Notes under the pieces: model-generated
Told to the model about the DNA's origin: nothing
What the model saw: only the letters and a program-made list of their open reading frames with translations
The model's database searches: none
Assembly (NCBI RefSeq): GCF_008905045.1
Contig: NZ_VWMY01000023.1
Location: 69,938-133,937, forward strand
Reading direction: 5' to 3'
Source: Streptomyces albicerus
Lineage (GTDB): Bacteria; Actinomycetota; Actinomycetes; Streptomycetales; Streptomycetaceae
DNA: 64,000 nt
Shown here: one piece after another, positions 23,072 to 30,709 of the stretch
How positions within the stretch are numbered: position 1 is the first letter of the stretch
Layout: the number at the start of each line of letters is the position of its first letter
Program-made: the position numbers and the translations under genes

Positions 23072-23962
23072 TCAACGCCCCAAAATCGAGCCGAAGTTCG
23101 TGCCCGAGCCGAGGAACATGCCCGTGGCGATGAGGATCATCGTGGCCGGGAGCATGAAGACCAGCGTGACCATCGTCGCCTTGGGGATCGTCTTGGCCGC
23201 CCGGCGCCGGGAGTTCTGCGCGTCGGTGCGGCGCATGTCCGTGGCGAGCTGGATGAGGGTGTCCGCGATCGGGGAGCCGAGTTCCTCGCCCTGCTGCAGC
23301 GCCGAGACGAACTGGGCGACCTGCTCGGAGGAGTTGCGCTTGCGGAGTTCGTCGAAGGCCTGGCGGCGGCTTACGCCCATGTCCATCTGGCGCAACGTGA
23401 TCCTCAGCTCATCCGCCCACGGGCCCTCGTAGTGGTCCGCCACCCGGTCCAGGGCCTGGCGGAAGCCGAGGCCCGCCGACACCACGACCGCGAGGACGTC
23501 CAGGAAGTCGGGGAGGGTGCGGTCGATGACCTCCTTGCGTTCGCGGATGGCCTGCCAGATCAGGGCGTCGGCGGCGAGGAGGCCGAAGGCGAGGGCCATC
23601 AGGGCGAAGAGGAGCTGGTCGTTGGTGAGGAAGATCAGGAAGAGCAGGACACCGAAGATGCCGTAGACCGCCCGGCGAGCCGCGTAGCGGTTCAGGGTCA
23701 GGCCGCCGGGGTTGCCCGCCATGTCGATACGGCGGCGTTTGGCGTCGACGCGGCGGGGGCCCATCAGGCGCAGGACGAGCGGGGCGAAGCGCATGCCGAG
23801 GCGGTCGACGGCCGAGTCCGCCTTGGAGACACGGGTCGAGCCGACCTCCAGGGCGAGGGCCATGTCGCCCGGGAGCTTGGCCTCCGCGCGGTACATACGG
23901 ACGCCGAGGAGGATGCCTCCGACGGCGAGGCCCGTCAGTGCGGCGAGCAGCAAGGCCAGCAA
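23072..23962 (-). CDS. tadC: Tad pilus inner-membrane platform protein TadC
   Basis: This 296-residue protein is a type II secretion F-domain protein. It has an N-terminal helix, a cytoplasmic part, two membrane helices (GIFGVLLFLIFLTND, LLFALMALAFGLLAAD), the conserved F-domain LPDFLDVLAVVVSAGLGFR ... RITLRQMDMGVSRRQAFDEL and a C-terminal helix (FMLPATMILIATGMF). With TadB it forms the membrane platform on which TadA acts. It starts at TTG 23962, supported by a long GAGGAGGAGGGG ribosome-binding site. It sits 16 bp after tadB. Confidence 0.93.
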   Translation of the reverse strand: MLALLLAALTGLAVGGILLGVRMYRAEAKLPGDMALALEVGSTRVSKADSAVDRLGMRFAPLVLRLMGPRRVDAKRRRIDMAGNPGGLTLNRYAARRAVYGIFGVLLFLIFLTNDQLLFALMALAFGLLAADALIWQAIRERKEVIDRTLPDFLDVLAVVVSAGLGFRQALDRVADHYEGPWADELRITLRQMDMGVSRRQAFDELRKRNSSEQVAQFVSALQQGEELGSPIADTLIQLATDMRRTDAQNSRRRAAKTIPKATMVTLVFMLPATMILIATGMFLGSGTNFGSILGR

Positions 23963-23978
23963 CGTAATCCCCTCCTCC

Positions 23979-24920
23979 TCATACTTCGATCTTGCCGAGG
24001 CGGCGGATCACGAAGAAGCCGACGGTGTACAGGCCCATGGAGATCAGCACCAGGGTCTGGCCCAGCGGGGAGCCGGTCACCTTGGCCAGGGCGCCCTCGT
24101 TCGAGGAGTTGATGAGGACGAGGGAGCCGAGGCCGAGGAGCGGGACCGTGAAGGCGGTCGCGTTGACCTCGGAGAGCATCGTGCGGACCTCGCGGCGGGT
24201 TTCCTTGCGGTCCTCCAGTGTCTGGGTGAGGTTCCGCAGGGAGCTGACGACCGAGCCGCCCGCCTTGTTGGACAGGACCAGGGTAGTGACGAGGACGACG
24301 AGCTCGCGGGACGGGAGGCGTTCGGCGAGTTCACCGAGGGCATCGTCGATCGAGCGGCCCAGCATCAACTGGTCGGCCACCCGGGCCAGTTCCTCGCCCG
24401 CCGGTGCTTCGAGCTCCTCCGCCGCCATCGCCAGGGCCGTGCGCAGGGCCAGGCCCGCCGCCGCCGCGTTGGCCAGCAGCCGGGCCACGTCCGGGAGTTG
24501 ATTGATGAAGGCCTCGATGCGCTTCTGGCGTTGCCAGCTGAGGAAGATCGCGGCGCTCCAGATGCCCACGAAACCCGCGATGGGGCCGAAGAAGGGGGCC
24601 AGGGTGGCGGCCGCGATCAGCCAGAGGGCAACGACCACGGCGGCGACGTACGTGAAGAACTCGCCCGCCGTCACGTCGAGTCCCGTCGCCGAGAGGCGCA
24701 GGTGGATGGTGCGGCCCAGGCGGGTGCGGCGCAGCCGGCGGTCGACGGCCGCGAAACGGCGGGCGCGCCCTGCGGCGGTGCGCAGCGGGCCACCGCCGGC
24801 CAGGCGGTCGACGAGGGCCTGGCGCTGGGCGCGGCCCGACGCGTACGTGTGCACGCCCGCGACGGCGAGTGTGCCGCACAGGACGGTGGCGCCGAGGGCG
24901 AGCAGGGCCGGGTTGTTCAC
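23979..24920 (-). CDS. tadB: Tad pilus inner-membrane platform protein TadB
   Basis: This 313-residue protein has the same F-domain architecture as TadC: an N-terminal membrane helix, a basic cytoplasmic segment, two central helices (VVVALWLIAAATLAPFFG and a second near residue 120), then LPDVARLLANAAAAGLALR, GELAERLPSRELVVLVTTLV and RTMLSEVNATAFTVPLLGLG, with a last helix at the C-terminus. It is the partner of TadC. It starts at GTG 24920 with GAGAGGAG upstream, 40 bp after tadA. Confidence 0.93.
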   Translation of the reverse strand: MNNPALLALGATVLCGTLAVAGVHTYASGRAQRQALVDRLAGGGPLRTAAGRARRFAAVDRRLRRTRLGRTIHLRLSATGLDVTAGEFFTYVAAVVVALWLIAAATLAPFFGPIAGFVGIWSAAIFLSWQRQKRIEAFINQLPDVARLLANAAAAGLALRTALAMAAEELEAPAGEELARVADQLMLGRSIDDALGELAERLPSRELVVLVTTLVLSNKAGGSVVSSLRNLTQTLEDRKETRREVRTMLSEVNATAFTVPLLGLGSLVLINSSNEGALAKVTGSPLGQTLVLISMGLYTVGFFVIRRLGKIEV

Positions 24921-24960
24921 GGCTCGCTCCTCTCAGTCGTGTCGGTCTTGATGGTGGGGG

Positions 24961-26301
24961 TCATCCGATGGCCTGCCTCGTGTTGAGTACGTCGATGGCT
25001 TCCGCGACGCCGAAGGCGGGAGGCAGCGGTTCGTTGGCGACGTACAGCTTCTCGGCGACCGGGCGGGGCAGCGGGAGGTGTTCGAAGTGGCCGTGGACGA
25101 CGCGGTCGGGGCCGGTGGGGCGGGGCACGAAGCGGGTGACGGGGACGATGCGGAACTGTTCGCGGCCGTGCGAGACGAGCAGGGCGATCTCGGTGACCTT
25201 GCGGGAGCCGTCGGCGTGGCGGGTGAGCTGGACGACGACGTCGACCGCGGAGTTGATCTGGTCCTTGAGGGCCTCGAAGGGGATCTGGACTTCGGACATC
25301 GAGCCGAGGGTCTGGAGCCTCATCAGGGCGTCCTCGGCGGAGTTCGCGTGGACGGTGGCGAGCGAGCCGTCGTGGCCGGTCGACATGGCCTGGAGCATGT
25401 CGAGGGTTTCGCCGCCGCGGACCTCACCGACGATGATGCGGTCGGGGCGCATACGGAGGGAGTTGCGGACCAGGTCGCGGATGGTGATCTGGCCCTTGCC
25501 CTCCACGTTCGGGGGCCGGGATTCGAGGCGGATCACGTGCTCCTGCTGGAGCTGGAGTTCGGCGGAGTCCTCGATGGTGATGATGCGCTCGTGGGACGGG
25601 ATGAGGCCGGAGAGTGCGTTGAGGAGCGTGGTCTTTCCGGTGCCCGTACCGCCGCTGACGATGACGTTGAAGCGGGCGCGGACGAACGCGGCGAGCAGCA
25701 TGAGCATCTGCTCGTCCAGCGATCCCAGGCCGATCAGCTCCGGGAGGGTGTACGCACGCGGGAAGCGGCGGATCGTCAGGGTCGGGCCGGTGAGGGCGAG
25801 CGGCGGGATGATGACATTGACGCGCTCGCCGGTGGGGAGGCGGGCGTCGACCATCGGGTTCGACTCGTCCACGCGGCGGTTGACGGTCGAGACGATGCGC
25901 TCGATGGTCTGCATCAGCTGCTCGTTGGAGGCGAACCGGAGCGGGAGCTGCTCCACGCGTCCGGCCCGCTCGACGAAGATCGAGTCCGGGCCGTTGACCA
26001 TGATCTCGGTGATCGACGCGTCGGCGAGGAGCGGTTCCAGGACGCCCAGGCCGAGGGCCTCGTCGACGACGCGGCGGATCAGCTGGGAGCGCTCGGAGGA
26101 CGACAGGACCGGGCCCTCGCGGCTGATGATGTGCCCGAGCACGCGCTCCAGGCGCAGGCGCCGCTCGGCCGCCGCGAGGCTCGACATCTCGGCGAGGTCG
26201 ATCTCTTCGAGCAGCTTGGCACGGTAGACGGCGACGAGGTGTCCGTCCTCGCGGCCGGATCCGCCCTCTTCGGGGGCGGCGATACGGGCCCTGAGGCTCA
26301 T
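24961..26301 (-). CDS. tadA: Tad pilus assembly ATPase TadA/CpaF
   Basis: This 446-residue GspE/VirB11-type ATPase powers pilus assembly in the cytoplasm. It has the N-terminal domain up to about residue 140 and Walker A GGTGTGKTT (217-225). The Asp-box region ERIITIEDSAELQL, the Walker B RPDRIIVGEVRG and the His box STGHDGSLATVHAN follow. All catalytic motifs are intact. GGGAG upstream fixes ATG at 26301. It follows tadE by 96 bp and precedes tadB by 40 bp in one leftward operon. Confidence 0.96.
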   Translation of the reverse strand: MSLRARIAAPEEGGSGREDGHLVAVYRAKLLEEIDLAEMSSLAAAERRLRLERVLGHIISREGPVLSSSERSQLIRRVVDEALGLGVLEPLLADASITEIMVNGPDSIFVERAGRVEQLPLRFASNEQLMQTIERIVSTVNRRVDESNPMVDARLPTGERVNVIIPPLALTGPTLTIRRFPRAYTLPELIGLGSLDEQMLMLLAAFVRARFNVIVSGGTGTGKTTLLNALSGLIPSHERIITIEDSAELQLQQEHVIRLESRPPNVEGKGQITIRDLVRNSLRMRPDRIIVGEVRGGETLDMLQAMSTGHDGSLATVHANSAEDALMRLQTLGSMSEVQIPFEALKDQINSAVDVVVQLTRHADGSRKVTEIALLVSHGREQFRIVPVTRFVPRPTGPDRVVHGHFEHLPLPRPVAEKLYVANEPLPPAFGVAEAIDVLNTRQAIG

Positions 26302-26397
26302 GTCTTCAACTCCCTTCCGGGGGAGGGTCGTTCGGTACCAGGCGCTCCGCTGCGGTACAGCACCGGACTTCACCTACTCCGCTTGGTCGTCATCGTC

Positions 26398-26775
26398 CTA
26401 GCCGTCATCGTCGTTGGGCATCGTGGCCTTCTTCTCCACTTGCCAGCCCTCCCCCACGAACGGGATGAGGAGCGGGACCTGCACGGTCACGGTGGCGGTG
26501 GTCATGTCTCCCCCTCCCTTGGGTGCGGATACCTTCGCGTCGAGCCAGTCGCTCATGGCGGCGTACCCCGCCGCCTCGCCCGCGCCGTCCTGCGAGGCCA
26601 CCCTCGCGGCGGCACGCGCGCCGGACCCGGCCTGGTTCGCGGCGTATCCGATGAGTCCCAGCTGAATGGCGGCCATCCCGACGAGAAGGAGGATGGGCAG
26701 GAAACCGGCGAACTCCAGCATGGAGACGCCTCGGTCGTCCCGCGCCTTCCTCCACAGCTTCCGGAGCACGCTCAT
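26398..26775 (-). CDS. tadE: TadE-family pseudopilin
   Basis: This 125-residue protein has the TadE layout: a basic N-terminus, DRGVSMLEFAGFLPILLLVG with the conserved Glu and the pilin-like helix, a RAAARVASQDGAGEAAGYAA helix, and a short beta-rich extracytoplasmic tail. It is clearly paralogous to the C-terminal 120 residues of the upstream CpaE-like protein. Its ATG overlaps the stop of that gene (ATGA). It is probably a minor pilus subunit. Confidence 0.9.
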   Translation of the reverse strand: MSVLRKLWRKARDDRGVSMLEFAGFLPILLLVGMAAIQLGLIGYAANQAGSGARAAARVASQDGAGEAAGYAAMSDWLDAKVSAPKGGGDMTTATVTVQVPLLIPFVGEGWQVEKKATMPNDDDG

Positions 26776-28391
26776 TCGTCGTCCTCCCCCTCTATGGCCG
26801 CTCCCGCCTCGCCGTCGACCCGCCAGCCCGCGTCGAAGCCCGGGAAGAACAGCGGGACCTCGGCTATGACGTCGGCCTTCCAGACGTCGCCCTCCCGGTT
26901 GCAGTCGATTGCGGCTCCCTGCCAGGCGTCCGGGAGGTGCTCCTTGCCCGCGGCCGCGCAGGCCCCCTGGGGGTCGGCGCCTGCCGCGTGCGCCGCCGTG
27001 GCGGCCCTGGCCGCCTCGTCCGCCGCATTCCCCGCCAGGGAATACGTGTAGCCGTACAGCACGCACTGCCACAGGATCGTCATCACGACCAGCAGGATCG
27101 GGAACATCCCGGCGAACTCGAGGGTGACCGCTCCCCGGTCGCCTCCCTTGCGGCGGAGGGCGAGGGCCCCGCGGTCCGACGATGCCTTACGGCGTCTGCC
27201 GCCACCGCCGCTCTCCTGCGCGACCACCAGGCCGATCTCCCCCGCCAGCCCCCAGAGCGCCTGCTTGACCGTCGACTTGCTGTCCAGGTCCTGCATCCGG
27301 CCCGCGTCCACGGCCGACTGGAGCTCTTTGAAGGCGGCCGGGACCGTGGAGCGGGCGACCTTGGTGCCGGTGACGCGTTCGACGAGGGACGGCTGTATCT
27401 CCGTACCGCGGGAGAAGCGGTTGACGACGGTCAGGGTCTCCTCGGCCTTGCGGATCTGGAGGCGGTCCCACATGCGGACCATGCGTTTGGCGGCGCGGAC
27501 GGCGACCACGTCGGGGGTGACAAGGAGCAGGGCCTGATCGGCGAGCTCCACGGCGGCCGCGTTCGCCGCGTTCAGCTGGGCGCCGCAGTCGACGACCACG
27601 ACTTCGTAACGGGAGCGCAGGGCCTGCAGGACCTGGCGGGCCACCCGGTCGGTGATCTCCTCGCCGCGTTCGCCTTCGGCGGGGGCGAGGAGGAGTCCGA
27701 GTCCGGTGTCGTGGGTGTAGACGGCGTCCTGGAGTACACGGGGGTTGATGTCGCTGATCCCGGCGAGGTCGGCGATGGAGCGGCGGAACTGGACGTCGAG
27801 GTACGAGGCCACGTCCCCCGACTGGAGGTCCAGGTCGAGCAGGGCGACGGAACGGCCCGACGCCTGGGCGGCCAGGGCGAGTTGGACGGCGGCGACCGTC
27901 GCGCCGACGCCCCCCTTGGCTCCGGTCACCGTGACGACCGAGCCGCCGGGGCCCGCGTACAACTCGGGCGTACCGCTGCCGAGATGGCGCCGCATGCCCG
28001 TGGACCAGGCGGCTGCCGCCTGGACGCGCTCGGCGAGGGCGTCGTACCCGAGGGGCAGGCCGATGATGCCGCGGGCGCCCGAGTCCATGGCGGCGGTCAG
28101 CACGTTGGTGCTGGTGTCGGCGGTGATGAGGACGACACCGACGGCCGGGAAGCGCATCACCAGGTCGCGGATGACGTCCAGCGCGGGCATCGGGCCGATC
28201 CGCTCGTGGACCAGGACGACTTCGGGCAGCTCGTCCAGGGACTCGGCGGCAAGGCGGGCCAGCGTGTCCAGCAGGGCCGTGGTGTCCGCGACGGGCGGCG
28301 CTGGTTCGGCGTCGGCGAGCTGGCTCAGGAGCGTGGTGAGCGCGCGGGCCGAGTCGATGTCGCCGACGGCGGGGAGGATGCGGATGGTCAT
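26772..28391 (-). CDS. cpaE: CpaE/TadZ-like ATPase fused to a TadE-type pseudopilin
   Basis: This 539-residue protein has three parts. Residues 1-135 are a degenerate receiver-like domain. Residues about 148-395 are a MinD/ParA-type ATPase with deviant Walker A (KGGVGAT, 159-165) and DLDLQSGDVASYL. Residues 418-539 are a TadE-like pseudopilin (DRGAVTLEFAGMFPILL, membrane helix, extracytoplasmic tail). CpaE localises the pilus machine at the inner membrane face. The fused TadE helix would tether it there with the tail outside. The reading frame is continuous with normal codon bias, so I read it as a real fusion. The next gene is a stand-alone TadE. Confidence 0.9.
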   Translation of the reverse strand: MTIRILPAVGDIDSARALTTLLSQLADAEPAPPVADTTALLDTLARLAAESLDELPEVVLVHERIGPMPALDVIRDLVMRFPAVGVVLITADTSTNVLTAAMDSGARGIIGLPLGYDALAERVQAAAAWSTGMRRHLGSGTPELYAGPGGSVVTVTGAKGGVGATVAAVQLALAAQASGRSVALLDLDLQSGDVASYLDVQFRRSIADLAGISDINPRVLQDAVYTHDTGLGLLLAPAEGERGEEITDRVARQVLQALRSRYEVVVVDCGAQLNAANAAAVELADQALLLVTPDVVAVRAAKRMVRMWDRLQIRKAEETLTVVNRFSRGTEIQPSLVERVTGTKVARSTVPAAFKELQSAVDAGRMQDLDSKSTVKQALWGLAGEIGLVVAQESGGGGRRRKASSDRGALALRRKGGDRGAVTLEFAGMFPILLVVMTILWQCVLYGYTYSLAGNAADEAARAATAAHAAGADPQGACAAAGKEHLPDAWQGAAIDCNREGDVWKADVIAEVPLFFPGFDAGWRVDGEAGAAIEGEDDE

Positions 28392-28415
28392 CGGCCGGTT
28401 CCTCGGTTTGGCCCA

Positions 28416-28549
28416 AGCGGCCTTGGTGAAGTCCGGTGCGGTACCGCGCCCCGTGAGGGGCGCGGGGCCGCGACATATGCGGCTCCGCCGCGCGGGCGCG
28501 ACCAGCCCCCACCGGCCCGCGGGGTCATCACCGCGCCTCCAGCGGAGCG
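28416..28549. repeat. Dispersed palindromic repeat, long form (copy 2)
   Basis: Flanks AGCGGCCTTGGTGAAGTC and TCCAGCGGAGCG match those of the copy at 52008-52152. Inside are GCGCCCCGTGAGGGGCGCGG and CATATGCGGCTCCGCCGCG. It lies between cpaB and the cpaE-like gene. Confidence 0.8.
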
Positions 28550-28579
28550 CTTAGTGGGGGCTGAGCGCATCAGGGCCTC

Positions 28580-29293
28580 CTACTTGTCCTCGTCGAGGGT
28601 GTACGTGCGGTCGCCGGGGGCGACGGTGGCGTCGGCGCCGTCCGCGACCAGGGCGAGGCGGACGTGTTCGGCGAACGACTCGGCGTACGCGACGCGTTGG
28701 GCGTTCGCGGTGTCGAGGGCGAAGGTGATCGGGACGGCCTCGTTCGCGGTGCGGCGGCGGTCGTTGCTGGACTGGCCGGGGTCGAGCGCGGTCAGTTTGC
28801 CGACGTCGATGACGCGGGCATTCTCGACGATGACCTTCGACTGGTCCTTGCCGTTGTCGGTCTCGTCCTTGAACGTGGCGTAGATGTTGACCCGGGAGCC
28901 CGGGTTGATCTTGCCGGCCACACCGGTCGCCGCGTCGATCAGGATCGCGATCTCCTGCTGGCCCGGCTCCAGCGAGGGCCGGTCCACGATCATGTCCGTC
29001 TGGAGCAGCGAGCCCTTCTCCAGCTGGGTGACGGCGATCTTGCCGCGGATCTGGGAGAGGCTGGTGACGGCGGTGGACGACAGCCACCGCTCGGGCATCG
29101 AGACCTTCTCGAACTGGTCGGCCGTCAGCTCCTTGTAGGGCGCGATATCGCCCTTCAGCCGGTACGCCGCGACCTCGGGGCCGACCTTCGAGTTCACGTC
29201 GCGGATCACCGAGAGCACTCCGGCGAAGGCGCCCAGGGCGCACAGGACCGAGAGGACCAGCAGGATGACGCCGCGGCGCTGGCGTGAGTTCAT
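28580..29293 (-). CDS. cpaB: CpaB/RcpC-like SAF-domain pilus protein
   Basis: This 237-residue protein has an N-terminal membrane helix (GVILLVLSVLCALGAFAGVL), an SAF domain (about residues 45-105: YKELTADQFEKVSMPE, GKIAVTQLEKGSLLQTDM) and the RcpC/CpaB C-terminal domain (EIAILIDAATGVAGKINPGSRVNI). In Gram-negatives CpaB works with the secretin; actinobacteria lack one, so here it probably links the machine to the wall. It is the first clear gene of the leftward pilus operon, with an iteron array upstream. Confidence 0.9.
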   Translation of the reverse strand: MNSRQRRGVILLVLSVLCALGAFAGVLSVIRDVNSKVGPEVAAYRLKGDIAPYKELTADQFEKVSMPERWLSSTAVTSLSQIRGKIAVTQLEKGSLLQTDMIVDRPSLEPGQQEIAILIDAATGVAGKINPGSRVNIYATFKDETDNGKDQSKVIVENARVIDVGKLTALDPGQSSNDRRRTANEAVPITFALDTANAQRVAYAESFAEHVRLALVADGADATVAPGDRTYTLDEDK

Positions 29294-29341
29294 GACGCGG
29301 ACAACCTCGATCGGGGGGTGGGGACAGCGGGGTCGAGCGGT

Positions 29342-29478
29342 CGTACCTGGATTTTCGTGCCTGGTGCTTCGTGCCTGGTATTACGTGCCTGTTGTGCACC
29401 GTTATTCAGGTGTACGTACATGACGTGCGGGACGTGCACGGCTTGCGCGTTTTACGTGGCTTACGTGGCTTACGTGGC
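29342..29478. promoter_or_regulatory. Iteron array upstream of cpaB
   Basis: CGTRCCTG occurs four times at 29342, 29356, 29370 and 29384, spaced exactly 14 bp. TTACGTGGC follows as three perfect tandem copies (29452-29478), and between them lie further ACGTGC and GTGTACGTA motifs. The array fills the region upstream of cpaB and reaches the stop codon of the next upstream gene. It looks like a multi-site protein-binding region, but no family can be named. Confidence 0.5.
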
Positions 29479-30444
29479 ACCCCGGGGAAGGGCGCGTACC
29501 GAAGAGGCTGCCCGCACGGTGGCGTTCGGAAGCTCCCGTGACGAGGGTGGTGGCAACGGCGCCGCACAGAACCCGCAGCGGTCACCGATGAGCTCGAGCC
29601 CGCACCAGTGGCACTCCTCGCGCCGTACGGACGAGACCAGCTGGTACAGCACGGACACGTCGTACAGACCGGCGGCGAACTCGGCGAGCTTGCCCGTGCC
29701 CCACCAGCGCGTGGACTCGGCGGGCAGCGGTACGGTCGCGACACCCTGGACGCGCCAGGCGGGCGCGAGCGTCGTGACGAGCCAGTCGGAGGGCAGTTGC
29801 CCGGGCGCGACGAGCAGCCGCGTCCCGAACTCGGGCCCGGTCAGCTCCTCGTGGCCGACGCGCACCAACTGGGGCCGCGGATTGGCCAGTACGGCGAACT
29901 GGGCTCCCGGCACCCACGACTTGGCGTGGGACTTCAGGGACACGGGGATGCGGTCCAGCTTGGCGACGGAGCCGAGCAGGGCGCCCGCGTAGATGTAGTG
30001 GGCGAGGAGCCGGGCGGAGGAGGCAAGCACGCCGGGGCTGAAGTCGCAGACGGAGAGCTGGCGCAACTGCTGTGCGAGCAGGGCGAGTCCGAGCGGCGGC
30101 AGATCGATTCCGAGCAGGGCGATGCGGTCGCTCTCCAGGACGGAACGAACGGCGTGCAGCCGCCGGGTGACGTCGTCGGGGGTCGAGGCCGGGTACAGCG
30201 CGATCACGTACCCGTGCTGCTCGATGAGCGCGTGCATCCCGGTGAGGGAGCTTTCGAGGCTTTCGAGGGGCTGGACGGCGGCGGGCGGGGTCTGCCGGTC
30301 GTGCGGTGGGAGCACCAGATCGGAACTGGTGACGGCTATCGCGGTCGGCACGCTGCACACCACCCCGTTCACTGCGGCGGGGTGGTCAACCACCGCCTCA
30401 GATCGCCCCTGATATCGCCATGAAACCTTCACAGAAGAACGCAC
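29470..30444 (-). CDS. Protein of unknown function with C-terminal zinc ribbon
   Basis: This 324-residue protein has a C-terminal zinc ribbon (CHWCGLELIGDRCGFC, about residues 280-295). Before it lie mixed alpha/beta segments (MHALIEQHGYVIALYPASTP, VRSVLESDRIALLGIDLPPLG, QLSVCDFSPGVLASSARLLAHY). No signal peptide or membrane helix is evident. I do not recognise the family. It is upstream of and co-directional with the pilus operon, separated by the iteron array. The GTG start at 30444 is uncertain; GTG 30393 has a GAGG element and is plausible. Confidence 0.72.
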   Translation of the reverse strand: MRSSVKVSWRYQGRSEAVVDHPAAVNGVVCSVPTAIAVTSSDLVLPPHDRQTPPAAVQPLESLESSLTGMHALIEQHGYVIALYPASTPDDVTRRLHAVRSVLESDRIALLGIDLPPLGLALLAQQLRQLSVCDFSPGVLASSARLLAHYIYAGALLGSVAKLDRIPVSLKSHAKSWVPGAQFAVLANPRPQLVRVGHEELTGPEFGTRLLVAPGQLPSDWLVTTLAPAWRVQGVATVPLPAESTRWWGTGKLAEFAAGLYDVSVLYQLVSSVRREECHWCGLELIGDRCGFCAAPLPPPSSRELPNATVRAASSVRALPRGAT

Positions 30445-30613
30445 ATTGTCACTGTGGCGCCCTTCTGCATCTGCACCTTATCCACGGCATGGGCCGCTCA
30501 ACACCGGATCCGCGAGATCACCTCACACAAGGTGCGTACTTGATCCACACAGAGTAAGGCGCATATGCCTCAAGTCGACGAGGCGACAGGGGCGTTGGGC
30601 TTCGCCAGAGGTC

Positions 30614-30645
30614 TTGACAACCGGATTGGTCTGGACCAGCTTGGA
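30614..30645 (+). promoter_or_regulatory. Chitinase promoter with DasR-like operator (dre)
   Basis: A TTGACA -35 box (30614-30619) is followed by ATTGGTCTGGACCAGC (30625-30640). This closely fits the dre consensus ACTGGTCTAGACCAGT bound by the GntR-family repressor DasR. The site lies where RNA polymerase would bind, so N-acetylglucosamine-responsive control of the chitinase is expected. Confidence 0.75.
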
Positions 30646-30709
30646 CGTCCAGCGGTGGCCACCGTCCTCATGCCTTCTCCCCACCATCACTCCCCCACCG
30701 GAGGCCCCA

